A stretch of DNA of 64,000 bases from assembly GCA_009919275.1 (NCBI GenBank), contig RGCG01000001.1, positions 1 to 64,000 of the forward strand, written 5' to 3'. The notes under the pieces were generated by a model that made no database searches, was not told the DNA's origin, and saw only the letters and a list, made by a program, of their open reading frames with translations. The position numbers and the translations under genes were made by a program. The DNA is from Actinomycetota bacterium. Lineage in GTDB: Bacteria; Actinomycetota; Acidimicrobiia; Acidimicrobiales; Ilumatobacteraceae. Of this stretch, positions 37,377 through 46,989 are shown piece by piece (positions within the stretch are counted from its first letter, which is position 1; the number at the start of each line of letters is the position of its first letter).

Positions 37377-38495
37377 GTGAACCACCTATTGCCCGGCGAC
37401 GAAGACGAACGAAGAATCGACGTACGTCGTTGGTTGGCCGACAATCCGCGTCCGTCGGGTCGGCAACTCGCCGAGGCGGGATACGTTGCGCCACACCTCC
37501 CGGCGCCGTGGGGTCTCGGGGCCGACCCCATCCACCAACTCATCATCGATGACGAACTGAAGCGCGCGGGAGTCTCGCGACCCTCAAATGCAATCGGTAT
37601 CGGTTGGGCAGGCCCGACGATCGTTCATGCCGGAACCGAGGAACAAAAGCGACGTTACGTGCCGAAGATCCTCTCGGGTGAGGAAATCTGGTGTCAGTTG
37701 TTCAGCGAACCCGAATCGGGCAGCGACCTTGCGAGTCTGCGTACGCGGGCGGTGCTCGATGGCGATGAGTGGGTGGTGAACGGCCAGAAGATCTGGACGA
37801 GCGGCGCGCAACACTCGAAGTTCGGAATCCTTCTTGCGCGCACCGATCCCGATGCGCCGAAGCACCGTGGAATCACCTACTTCATTTGTCCGATGGATGC
37901 CCCGGGCATCGAGGTGCGACCGATTCGCGAGATGACCGGTGGTGAAACGTTCAACGAAGTGTTCCTCACCGACGTGCGACTGTCGCGCGACGCCGTGGTC
38001 GGAGACGTCAACGATGGGTGGCGGCTGGCGAAAGTGACTCTCGGAAATGAACGCGTCTCTTTGTCGACGGGCGGAATTCTCTGGGGTCACGGTCCGACGG
38101 CCATGAACCTCGTCGATCAGGTGCGCATGAAGGGCGGTGTCGCCGATCCCGTGCTGCGTCGACGGGTCGTTGACGTGTGGATGGAGCATCAGATTCTCGA
38201 ACTCATCCGCATGCGCACGCTCGTTGCCCGACTGCGCGGCGAACAGCCGGGACCCGAAGCGAGCGTTCGCAAGGTTCTTGCCGACGAACACGGCCAGCAC
38301 GTTGCTGCGCTCGCGGTCGATCTGATGGGGGCCGAGGGGGTGCTTGGGGCCGATGTCGACATCGATCACGCTGTGTGGACCGGCGCTTTTCTCTTTTCCC
38401 AGGCACTCACCATCGGCGGGGGAACCGGCAACGTGCAGCGCAACATCGTGGGGGAGCGCGTGCTCGCCCTGCCCCACGAACCCGGCATCGTCTGA
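37377..38495 (+). CDS. acyl-CoA dehydrogenase
   Basis: IWCQLFSEPESGSDLASLRTRAVLDGDEWVVNGQKIWTSGAQHSKFGILLARTDP; C-terminal TIGGGTGNVQRNIVGERVL. Confidence 0.92.
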   Translation: MNHLLPGDEDERRIDVRRWLADNPRPSGRQLAEAGYVAPHLPAPWGLGADPIHQLIIDDELKRAGVSRPSNAIGIGWAGPTIVHAGTEEQKRRYVPKILSGEEIWCQLFSEPESGSDLASLRTRAVLDGDEWVVNGQKIWTSGAQHSKFGILLARTDPDAPKHRGITYFICPMDAPGIEVRPIREMTGGETFNEVFLTDVRLSRDAVVGDVNDGWRLAKVTLGNERVSLSTGGILWGHGPTAMNLVDQVRMKGGVADPVLRRRVVDVWMEHQILELIRMRTLVARLRGEQPGPEASVRKVLADEHGQHVAALAVDLMGAEGVLGADVDIDHAVWTGAFLFSQALTIGGGTGNVQRNIVGERVLALPHEPGIV

Positions 38496-38547
38496 GGTCC
38501 CCGACATTCGCTAGTTTGCGTTCACTCGTTTCTTCTCAGGGGGACCC

Positions 38548-39525
38548 ATGAAGCCGTTTCGTTTCGGAGTTCAGTCGTACAACGCAGAGACACCACAGGC
38601 GTGGCGCGACAAGGTGAAAAAGGCCGAGGACCTCGGCTACTCGGCATTCCACCTCGCCGACCACCTCCTCGGACCCGGCCCCGCGCTGCAGAAGTGCAAC
38701 CACCCCGTGCAGGGTTTGGCAGCAGTGCCCGCGATGGCCGTCGCAGCCGAGGCAACATCGACCATCAAGATCGGTTGCCGTGTGTTCTGTATCGACTATC
38801 GCCCGGCAGCAGTGCTCATCAAGGAGGCGGCAACGCTCGACTTCTTCTCGGGCGGACGTCTCGAATTCGGACTCGGCGCCGGCTGGCTCGCTGCCGAATA
38901 CGAAGCGCTCGGTATCACGATGGATCCCGCGGGCGAACGCGTGTCGCGAATGGAGGAATACATCAGGGCCGCGAAGGTGGCGTTCGCGGGCGGCGAGGTG
39001 CACTTCAACGGTGAGCACGTCCGATTGAACGATTACGAGGCGTTGCCCGCACCGGCCAACCCGAATGGAATCCAGATCATGGTGGGCGGCGGCAGCAAGC
39101 GTGTTCTCTCAATTGCGGGTCGCGAGGCGAACATTGTCTCCTACAACTTCGACAACTCGAGCGGCAAGATCGGTCCGTCCGGCGCACAGACGAGCACGGC
39201 GGAAATGACCGCCCAGAAAGTTGCATGGGTCAAGGCCGGCGCCGAGTCCGTGGGACGCAAGATGTCGGATCTCGAATTCGAGATCGGCGCGTATTTCACC
39301 GTCGTTACTCCCGACCCCGACACCGTCAACGCCAATTTCGCCAAGATGTTCGGGATCACGACCGAAGACATGCAGGTGCACCCGCACGCGTACATCGGCA
39401 CCGTCGACCAGATCTGCGACATCATCGAAGAACGCCGCGAGAAATACGGCATCAGCTATTTCACGGTCAGTGAAGGCAACCTCGATGCCTTCGCTCCCGT
39501 GGTCAGCCGTCTGACAGGCAAGTAA
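38548..39525 (+). CDS. LLM-class F420-dependent oxidoreductase
   Basis: KPFRFGVQSYNAETPQAWRDKVKKAEDLGYSAFHLADHLLGPGPALQ, LDFFSGGRLEFGLGAGWLAAEYEALGI. Confidence 0.9.
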   Translation: MKPFRFGVQSYNAETPQAWRDKVKKAEDLGYSAFHLADHLLGPGPALQKCNHPVQGLAAVPAMAVAAEATSTIKIGCRVFCIDYRPAAVLIKEAATLDFFSGGRLEFGLGAGWLAAEYEALGITMDPAGERVSRMEEYIRAAKVAFAGGEVHFNGEHVRLNDYEALPAPANPNGIQIMVGGGSKRVLSIAGREANIVSYNFDNSSGKIGPSGAQTSTAEMTAQKVAWVKAGAESVGRKMSDLEFEIGAYFTVVTPDPDTVNANFAKMFGITTEDMQVHPHAYIGTVDQICDIIEERREKYGISYFTVSEGNLDAFAPVVSRLTGK

Positions 39526-39535
39526 TCTCGGCCCC

Positions 39536-41122
39536 ATGGGGCAAGCAATCGCATCAGTAGGCGACATCATCAGGGTGCACGGCGCCGAGCGCGCCGGCCA
39601 AACAGCGGTCATCCAGGGTGAGCGCAGCCTCACATGGGGCGAGTTGTACAAGCGGTCGAAGAAACTGTCCCAGGCACTTGCCGCGGTCGGTGTGAAGTCC
39701 GAAACGCGCGTGTCGTTTCTCGACAAGAACTCGATCGAGCATTTCGAAGTGTTCTTCGCTTGCAGTCTCTTGAACGCAGTGTCGGTCGATGTGAACTGGC
39801 GACTTGCGCCACCCGAAGTTGCCTACATCGTGAACGACGCCGAGTCTCGAGTGTTCATCGCGCACAACGAATTCCGTCCGGTGCTCGATGCCATTGCCGG
39901 TGAACTCCATCCCGACTCACTCGTGGTCATCATCGGTGGCGACGCGACGCCGGTCGGTGCGCTGCGCACGGTCGCATACGAGGACTTTCTCGCGGGCGGC
40001 GCCGAATCCGATCCCGGCGCGAAGGGTGGAGCCGAGGATGTGGCGTTCCAGCTGTACTCCAGCGGCACGACGGGTCGACCAAAGGGCGTCATGCTCACGA
40101 ACAACAACTTCTTTGCGCTCATGCCGCTCGCAAAGGACATGTGGGAGCTCGATGCCGACTCGGTGAACATGATCGCGATGCCGCTCTTTCACATCGGTGG
40201 CGGGGGCTGGGCGGTCGCCGGAATGTACTGCGGCTGCAAGTCGATCATCGTGCGCGATCTCGACCCCGTCGCAGTGGTGAAGTTGATTCCGCAGCAACGG
40301 GTGACCCACGCGTTCCTCGTGCCGGCCGTTCTTCAATTCATGTTGATGGTGCCCGACGTTGACAAGGGCGACTTTGCCAGCCTCAAGGTGTTCGTGTACG
40401 GCGCATCACCCATATCCGAAGATGTGCTCGCGCGTTCGGTCAAGACGTTCAAGTGCAAGTTCTGGCAGGCCTACGGCCTCACCGAAACCACGGGAGCGGT
40501 TGTCAACCTCGCACCCGATGACCACGATCCCGACGGTCCGAACAAGCACCGACTGCGGTCGTGCGGCAAACCCGGTCCCGGTGTCGGTGTCCGCGTCGTC
40601 GACTCGTCGACCGGCAAGGATGTGAAGGTCGGCGACGTCGGCGAGATCTGGTTGAACGGCCCGCAGATCATGAAGGGCTATTGGAAGATGCCCGAGGCGA
40701 CGGCCGAGTCGATCGTCGAGGGAGGCTGGTTCCGAAGCGGTGATGCCGGTTATCTCGACGCCGACGGCTACCTCTACATCCACGACCGCGTGAAGGACAT
40801 GATCGTCTCGGGCGGCGAGAACGTTTACCCGGCCGAGGTCGAGAACGTCTTGATGGCGCATCCGGCGATTGCCGACGTCGCCGTCATCGGAGTGCCGCAC
40901 GACAAATGGGGCGAAACAGCGAAAGCGATTGTTGTTCGCAAGCCCGGCGTCGAGGTCACCGAACAAGAGATCATCGACTTCAGCCGCGAGCGTTTGGCCA
41001 AGTTCAAATGTCCGACGAGCGTCGATTGGATCGACGCTTTGCCACGTAACCCCAGCGGCAAGGTGCTGAAGAAGGATCTGCGGGCGCCGTATTGGGCGGG
41101 CCGCACCCGCAACGTCAACTGA
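39536..41122 (+). CDS. long-chain-fatty-acid/acyl-CoA ligase (AMP-forming)
   Basis: VAFQLYSSGTTGRPKGVMLTNNN, YGLTETTG, GYLYIHDRVKDMIVSGGENVYPAEVENVLMAHPAIADVAVIG, NPSGKVLKKDLR. Confidence 0.93.
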   Translation: MGQAIASVGDIIRVHGAERAGQTAVIQGERSLTWGELYKRSKKLSQALAAVGVKSETRVSFLDKNSIEHFEVFFACSLLNAVSVDVNWRLAPPEVAYIVNDAESRVFIAHNEFRPVLDAIAGELHPDSLVVIIGGDATPVGALRTVAYEDFLAGGAESDPGAKGGAEDVAFQLYSSGTTGRPKGVMLTNNNFFALMPLAKDMWELDADSVNMIAMPLFHIGGGGWAVAGMYCGCKSIIVRDLDPVAVVKLIPQQRVTHAFLVPAVLQFMLMVPDVDKGDFASLKVFVYGASPISEDVLARSVKTFKCKFWQAYGLTETTGAVVNLAPDDHDPDGPNKHRLRSCGKPGPGVGVRVVDSSTGKDVKVGDVGEIWLNGPQIMKGYWKMPEATAESIVEGGWFRSGDAGYLDADGYLYIHDRVKDMIVSGGENVYPAEVENVLMAHPAIADVAVIGVPHDKWGETAKAIVVRKPGVEVTEQEIIDFSRERLAKFKCPTSVDWIDALPRNPSGKVLKKDLRAPYWAGRTRNVN

Positions 41123-41189
41123 CCCCGGGGGAACGAGAAATCTTCCGTCCGACGGCGGAAACATCACGTTTTGCAATTAGAACTAAATC

Positions 41190-42248
41190 GTGGAGTTGAC
41201 CCAAAAGCGGACCGTTTTGGTCGGATTTCTGTCGATTTCGCTGCTCCTCACGGCATGTGGAGGGGATGATTCGCCTCGAGCGTCGAGCCAAGGGTCCGGC
41301 GCAGTGTCGTGTTCGGGTGGTGCTGTCGTCGAAGGTCGTCCGATCCGCATCGCGTCGACCGTTGCGCCGATCACCAACATCGTCGCGAATATCGCGGGCG
41401 ATACCGATGCGGTGATCGAAGGCCTCGTGCCGGAAGGAACCAACTCCCACACCTTCGAACCCCCGCCGAGCGCGGCCGAGACGTTGGAAAAGGCCGACGT
41501 CGTTTTCATCAACGGTCTGGTTCTCGAAGAGCCGACAAAAGATCTCGCGGTCGCCAATTTGAAAGACGGTGCGACCGTGTGCGAACTCGGCACCGAGGTT
41601 CTTCCCGAGGACGAGTGGATCTTCGACTTCTCCTTCCCCGAAGAAGGCGGAAAGCCGAACCCACATCTGTGGACCAACCCACCGATGGTGAAGGACTATG
41701 CGCGGGTCGTCGCAGATGTGCTGACCGAACGTGATCCCGCGAATGCGGAAGCCTTTGCGGCGAATCTCGCCAAGTTCTCGGTCAAGGTCGACGAGCTCGA
41801 TGCGGCCGTTCGAACGGCCACCGAGACCTTGCCCGTCGAGGCACGCAAGCTCGTGACCTACCACGACGCTTACGCATATTTCGCAAAGGAATACGGCTGG
41901 ACCGTCGTCGGTGCGATTCAACCCTCATCGTTCGAAGAGCCGACACCGAAGGAAATCGCCGATCTCATCACGCAGGTCAAAGAAGAAGGCGTGAAAGCCG
42001 TCTTCGGAAGCGAAGTGTTCCCGTCACCCGTACTCGAGCAAATCGGCAAGGAAGCCGACGTCACTTACATCGACGTTTTGCGCGACGACGATCTGCTCGG
42101 CGAACCCGGCGATGCCGAGCACACATGGATGGGCCTCATGCGGTTCAACTACGTGACGATGATCGAAGCCCTCGGCGGCGACGCCTCGGCACTCAAGGCA
42201 CTCGACGTCTCCGACGTCTCGACAGACAAGGCGTCCTACCCGCAATGA
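41190..42248 (+). CDS. metal (Zn/Mn) ABC transporter substrate-binding lipoprotein
   Basis: Lipobox LLLTACGGD; IRIASTVAPITNIVANIAGDTDAVIEGLVPEGTNSHTFEPPPSAAETLEKADVVFINGL; ZnuA/TroA-like HLWTNP and YHDAYAYFAKEYGW. Confidence 0.9.
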   Translation: MELTQKRTVLVGFLSISLLLTACGGDDSPRASSQGSGAVSCSGGAVVEGRPIRIASTVAPITNIVANIAGDTDAVIEGLVPEGTNSHTFEPPPSAAETLEKADVVFINGLVLEEPTKDLAVANLKDGATVCELGTEVLPEDEWIFDFSFPEEGGKPNPHLWTNPPMVKDYARVVADVLTERDPANAEAFAANLAKFSVKVDELDAAVRTATETLPVEARKLVTYHDAYAYFAKEYGWTVVGAIQPSSFEEPTPKEIADLITQVKEEGVKAVFGSEVFPSPVLEQIGKEADVTYIDVLRDDDLLGEPGDAEHTWMGLMRFNYVTMIEALGGDASALKALDVSDVSTDKASYPQ

Positions 42249-43042
42249 TTCTGAAAGCCGCCCCCGACAACCTTCTCGTCTCCTGTCATCACCTGTCGTG
42301 CGCCTACGGCGAAAACGTGGTGGTCAGCGACGTCACATTCAATGTCGAACGCGGGGAGTTCGTCGGCATCGTCGGTCCCTCGGGTTCGGGCAAGACCACG
42401 CTTCTGCGTGCGATTCTGGGCATGGTGAAGCCGGTGCACGGCGAGGTCGGTACGGTGAAGGGTGTACGCCTCGGCTACGTGCCCCAGGTCGAATCGGTCG
42501 ACTGGAACTTTCCGGTCACCGTTCTTGAAGTCATGGTCATGACGCGACCGCAGCGACGGGTGCTTCCACGAATCACCGTCGCCGAGCGTCGCTCTGCGAA
42601 CGAAATGCTCGAGCGGCTCGGCCTTGGCGGTCTCGGCAACCGACACATCCGTGAGTTGTCCGGCGGTCAGCAGCAGCGCGTCTTCGTTGCGCGCGCACTC
42701 TTCCACAACCCCGACATCCTGGTTCTCGACGAGCCAACTTCGGGAGTCGACGTGCGCACGCGCCACGAGGTGTTGCACCTTCTCGCCGACCTGCACCAAG
42801 ACGGCATCTCGGTGCTTCTCACGACCCACGACTTGAACGGACTTGCCGCACACCTCCCGCGTCTTGTGTGCCTGAACCGCGAGGTCATTGCCGATGGCAG
42901 CCCACGCGAGGTGCTCGTTCCTGACGTGCTCGAACGTCTCTACGGTGCGCCGATGCACGTCCTTGAACACGGTGGCATGCCGGTCGTCCTCGACCACGCC
43001 GAAGGTGCGGTCATCAAACCGTTCCGCCCGCGGGCCGTGTGA
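42245..43042 (+). CDS. metal ABC transporter ATP-binding protein
   Basis: GIVGPSGSGKTTLLRAILG, LSGGQQQRVFVARAL, ILVLDEPTSGVD; ATGA overlap with the substrate-binding protein gene. Confidence 0.93.
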   Translation: MILKAAPDNLLVSCHHLSCAYGENVVVSDVTFNVERGEFVGIVGPSGSGKTTLLRAILGMVKPVHGEVGTVKGVRLGYVPQVESVDWNFPVTVLEVMVMTRPQRRVLPRITVAERRSANEMLERLGLGGLGNRHIRELSGGQQQRVFVARALFHNPDILVLDEPTSGVDVRTRHEVLHLLADLHQDGISVLLTTHDLNGLAAHLPRLVCLNREVIADGSPREVLVPDVLERLYGAPMHVLEHGGMPVVLDHAEGAVIKPFRPRAV

Positions 43043-43905
43043 TGTCGGTGCCGGCGTTGGTGGCAGCCGACATTTTCGAACCGTACGGGTTCGAGTTTTT
43101 CCGCAACGGAACCGTCGTCGCGGTTGCAGCCGGAGCCTTGTGTGGACTTCTGGGCGTGTTCGTCGTGTTGCGCGGCATGTCCTACATCGGTCACGGCCTC
43201 TCGCACGCGGTGTTCGGCGGGGCAGCCGCTTCGGCGGTCATGAACTTCAACTATTTCGTCGGTGCAGGCCTCTGGGGAATCGTCTCGGGTGTCCTCATCG
43301 GACGAATCGCGCGACGCCGCATCCTCGGAGCCGACGCCGCCATCGGCGTCGTCACCACTGCCTCGTTCGCCGTTGGTCTTGCCCTTCTCAACCGTTATGG
43401 CCAGGCCAAGCGGAGCATCGAGGCCGTGTTGTTCGGCAGTGTCCTCGGCGTGAAGACGGGCGACATCATCGCCGTGGTCGTCGTCGGTCTGCTCGCGCTC
43501 GGCGTCATCGTGGTCGGTTATCGACGGTTCTTGTTCTCCACCTTCGACCCCGAAGTCGCTTCGGTGTCGGGGGTTCGCGTGTCGTTGATGGAGGCCGCGC
43601 TCATGGTGATGCTGTCGCTCACCATCCTGGTCACTATGCGAGTCATCGGCACGCTCCTCATCTCGGCGCTGCTCGTCATTCCTGCCGCAACCGCGAGAAT
43701 GCTCACCAACAGGTTCGCCCGAATGCTGTGGATCTCGCCGCTCATCGGCGGTGCCGGGGCTTTCGTCGGAATGAACCTCGCCTACCACACCAATACTTCG
43801 GCCGCGGCAATGATCATCATCGTGTGCGCCACCGCATTCAGTTGCGTCTACTTCGCTTCGGGTGTTCGTGGCAAGCGGCGCGTTGCGGCGCTCGGTCATC
43901 TCTAG
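43042..43905 (+). CDS. metal ABC transporter permease (ABC-3 family)
   Basis: AGALCGLLGVFVVLRGMSYIGHGLSHAVFGGAAAS, MRVIGTLLISALLVIPAATARMLT. Confidence 0.92.
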   Translation: MSVPALVAADIFEPYGFEFFRNGTVVAVAAGALCGLLGVFVVLRGMSYIGHGLSHAVFGGAAASAVMNFNYFVGAGLWGIVSGVLIGRIARRRILGADAAIGVVTTASFAVGLALLNRYGQAKRSIEAVLFGSVLGVKTGDIIAVVVVGLLALGVIVVGYRRFLFSTFDPEVASVSGVRVSLMEAALMVMLSLTILVTMRVIGTLLISALLVIPAATARMLTNRFARMLWISPLIGGAGAFVGMNLAYHTNTSAAAMIIIVCATAFSCVYFASGVRGKRRVAALGHL

Positions 43906-43908
43906 GAA

Positions 43909-45174
43909 TTACGGCAACTGCAGTACCCACTCGACACCGGCGGGGGTGTCGCGCACCTCGACGCGTGCACCGGCGAGTGCATCGCGGATGATGTCGGAGA
44001 GGTCGTAACGCTTCTCGGCGCGGACAACCTTGCGGATCTCGAGAATCGCCTCGACGTAGGGTGCGACCGTCGCCCGGGGATCGGCGAGCCCCGACGTTGC
44101 TGCCTCGCCAAGTTTCAGGATCATTCCTCGGAACGTGTCGCGCGCATAGTCGCCGTCGGTTCCCGTCAGGGTGTCCGCAGACCACTGCCGAATGTCTGCC
44201 TCGAGATCGAGAACTGCGCGTGTTGCTGCGACAGAGTCATGGGAAGCGAGCGCAGTGTCGAATTCGCTCTTGCGATGCTCGGCAGCGGCACGAAGCGATG
44301 CCGGAACGTTGCCACCGACTGCGTCGACGGCCTGCTCTGCGGCGCTTGGTGGCGGAGGTGGTGACGTTGTCGATTCGCCGTCACGCGGGTCGCGGAGGAG
44401 CGACAACGACAGCGTCTCGCCCGACGAGAAAGTTCGTGAAGCACCGTCGACACGCAACGTGACGACACCGTTACCCACGACGCGAGCCGATTCCGCGTCG
44501 AAGTCGATGATGAGACCCGTGTGTTCGTCGATGCCGATCACGTACTCGTCGTCGCCGAGTTCACTTTCGAGCGCGATGAGGCGTCGCTCGCCGAGGTAAC
44601 AGAACCGAGTGTCGTGATGGCCGCCTTCGGCGTTGTTGTAGTGCGGAATGACGACGGCTGGGATACCGAGGTCGCCGAGCAGATTCAAACCTTCGAGCCA
44701 GTAGGGCTCTTCACCGCACTTGTAGATCTCGTACACGGGGACCGTGCGGGTGCCGAGGGTGAGCGCCGCCGCCGACGCGAAGGTGACGACTCCGCCACCG
44801 CGGATTTTCGCGTGGAGCATGTCGGGGATCGTGGTGCCCTTCCACTGTCGCAGTGCGTATGTGGGTGATCCGGGACCCGCAAAGACGTAGGTCGCGTCGG
44901 ACAGCAGATTGAGACCGTGCTGCAGCGCCACGGGATCGGCGCCGTCGATTCGGCCGAGACCGGCAGGAGTGATTGAGGTGTTGACGCTCGTCTTGAAGTA
45001 CTCGACTGCACGACTGGCCAATTCGGGGGCGTTTTCCTGGAAGCCGTACGGCGTATCGAGCAGCACCGCGGCGGGTTTCGAAAGTCGCGCAACGAGCTCG
45101 CGGTGGACCTTCACCATGGTGGGCGCGGTTTCGCCCGAACCCATGATGGTGAGAATTCGTGGAAGTGAGGTCAT
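43909..45174 (-). CDS. S51 peptidase/cyanophycinase-like (type 1 glutamine-amidotransferase-like) domain fused to a CysRS C-terminal-like domain
   Basis: N-terminus MGSGETAPTMVKVHRELVARL, FAGPGSPTYALRQW, TFASAAAL, GIDEHTGLIID; C-terminus EIRKVVRAEKRYDLSDIIRDALAGARVEVRDTPAGVEWVL resembles the CysRS C-terminus. Confidence 0.75.
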   Translation of the reverse strand: MTSLPRILTIMGSGETAPTMVKVHRELVARLSKPAAVLLDTPYGFQENAPELASRAVEYFKTSVNTSITPAGLGRIDGADPVALQHGLNLLSDATYVFAGPGSPTYALRQWKGTTIPDMLHAKIRGGGVVTFASAAALTLGTRTVPVYEIYKCGEEPYWLEGLNLLGDLGIPAVVIPHYNNAEGGHHDTRFCYLGERRLIALESELGDDEYVIGIDEHTGLIIDFDAESARVVGNGVVTLRVDGASRTFSSGETLSLSLLRDPRDGESTTSPPPPPSAAEQAVDAVGGNVPASLRAAAEHRKSEFDTALASHDSVAATRAVLDLEADIRQWSADTLTGTDGDYARDTFRGMILKLGEAATSGLADPRATVAPYVEAILEIRKVVRAEKRYDLSDIIRDALAGARVEVRDTPAGVEWVLQLP

Positions 45175-46058
45175 GCAAAGAGTCCGTTGATGGCTTCGTC
45201 GTGCAATTCTTGCGCCACACGCTTCGGATGTTGTGCATGCAGGTCGTGGTCGGCACCGTGATACCACGAAACACCCGCTCGACGGAGCGTGTTGACCGCT
45301 CGCTCGACGGCACTGCGCTTGTCGGCAGCCCAACCACGCACGGATGACTCATCGCTGGCCACGGCGGGCATGAAGAGAACCGGCACCGAAATCTCGGGGA
45401 ACAGTTCTTCGGGATCGTGCTCCCAGAGTCCGCGGAGGATCCTCATGTGGCGATCACGTGACAGCCATGGGCGGATGGTGCCGTCCTCGAGAACCTCCAT
45501 GTTCGCGAGGGTGCCCGCGATTCCTTCGTCCGGCCAATCGGGATGGGCCGAGCGGATGGCGGCTTCGAGCCGCCGGAAGGGCATGCCGGTGAGATTCGGT
45601 GGTGCGAGTTGCGCGGCGCAGTCGTTCCAGTCGGGAAAGTGACGACGCAATTGAATGGTTCCACCGTCGACGGCAACGACTCCGCGAACGGTGTCGGGAG
45701 AACGATGGGCAAGTTCAACGACAACGTTCGCACCCCATGACTGTCCGGCGACGATCGGTCGGTCGAGGCCGAGTTCGCCGACGAGAAGCTCGAGATCATG
45801 AGCAACGGTCGCCATGTCGAATCCGTCGTCGGGCTTCGAGCTGCGTCCGTGTCCCCGCTGGTCGACTGCGACGACTGTGTGTCCCAACGCTGCGAGGCCC
45901 CGAGCCACTCCGTCCCACAGCCGGGCGTTGGACGCAAGCCCATGAACGAGCAGAAATGGCGCGACACCGGTGGCTGAATCCGCACCCCAGACGATGCAGT
46001 GCAGGTCGAGTCCTTTGCGTATCGAGATGAACTCGTTGCGCTGTGCCAGGGGTTGCAT
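45171..46058 (-). CDS. alpha/beta hydrolase
   Basis: FLLVHGLASNARLWDGVARGLAALGHTVVAVDQRGHGRSSKP, AGQSWGANVVVEL, GADHDLHAQHP. Confidence 0.9.
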   Translation of the reverse strand: MQPLAQRNEFISIRKGLDLHCIVWGADSATGVAPFLLVHGLASNARLWDGVARGLAALGHTVVAVDQRGHGRSSKPDDGFDMATVAHDLELLVGELGLDRPIVAGQSWGANVVVELAHRSPDTVRGVVAVDGGTIQLRRHFPDWNDCAAQLAPPNLTGMPFRRLEAAIRSAHPDWPDEGIAGTLANMEVLEDGTIRPWLSRDRHMRILRGLWEHDPEELFPEISVPVLFMPAVASDESSVRGWAADKRSAVERAVNTLRRAGVSWYHGADHDLHAQHPKRVAQELHDEAINGLFA

Positions 46059-46096
46059 GAGACAAGAGTTTCGCACGGCGCACGTTGGATGGCACG

Positions 46097-46954
46097 ATGG
46101 AACCCACAATGGACGTGTCAAACAACGACATGACAGCCAAGGCTGCGACGCTCGACGATGTTTTGCGCGACGCGGGGAGAGTTGTCGTCGCGTTCAGTGG
46201 TGGCGCCGACTCGGCCTTTCTGGCGGCTCGCGCCACGCAAGTTCTCGGTCGGGAAAACGTGCTCTGCGTGACCGCAGTATCGGCGTCCTTGGCCACGTCC
46301 GAAGAGCGCGACTGCTCGGACTTAGCCGCGGAATGGAACCTCGACTGGCGCGCCGTCACGACCGAGGAGACTTCGCGTCCCGAGTACATCGCCAATGAGG
46401 GCGATCGTTGTTTCCATTGCAAGGACGAGCTGATGGATGTGCTTGTTCCCATCGCCGTGGAACGTCATGCAGTCATCGTCCTTGGCGTGAACGTCGACGA
46501 TCTGGGTGACCACCGGCCGGGTCAACGCGCGGCCGAGGCGAAGGGTGCGCGTTTTCCGATGGTCGAAGCCGGACTGTCGAAGGACGACGTGCGGTCGATC
46601 TCGCGCGAGATGGGTCTGCGCACCTGGGACAAGCCCGCGGCCGCGTGTCTTGCCAGTCGCGTGCCGTACGGAACACCGGTCACGGTTGGGCTGCTCGCGC
46701 GCATCGACCGTGCCGAGGCTGCGCTGCGCGAGGTTCTGGTGGCGAGCGGTGTGCGACCCGGGAATCTGCGCGTGAGGCACGCCGGCGATACGGTCCGCAT
46801 CGAGGTCGACCCCGATGTCTTTCCCGTCATTGGGGCGCACCATTCACAGATCGTCCGAGCCCTCGAGGCGGTCGGTTACCGCTACGTGACACTCGATCTC
46901 GCGGGCTTCCGCTCCGGCAACCTCAATTGGGCACTGCGGCCGGACTCACCGTAG
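46097..46954 (+). CDS. larE: ATP-dependent sacrificial sulfur transferase LarE
   Basis: VVVAFSGGADSAFLAARAT (PP-loop), RCFHCKDELMD, DKPAAACLASRVPYGTPVT (candidate sacrificial Cys context). Confidence 0.9.
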   Translation: MEPTMDVSNNDMTAKAATLDDVLRDAGRVVVAFSGGADSAFLAARATQVLGRENVLCVTAVSASLATSEERDCSDLAAEWNLDWRAVTTEETSRPEYIANEGDRCFHCKDELMDVLVPIAVERHAVIVLGVNVDDLGDHRPGQRAAEAKGARFPMVEAGLSKDDVRSISREMGLRTWDKPAAACLASRVPYGTPVTVGLLARIDRAEAALREVLVASGVRPGNLRVRHAGDTVRIEVDPDVFPVIGAHHSQIVRALEAVGYRYVTLDLAGFRSGNLNWALRPDSP

Positions 46955-46989
46955 GGTTGCCCGGTCAGCCTGAACTTTCTGGGGGAAAC

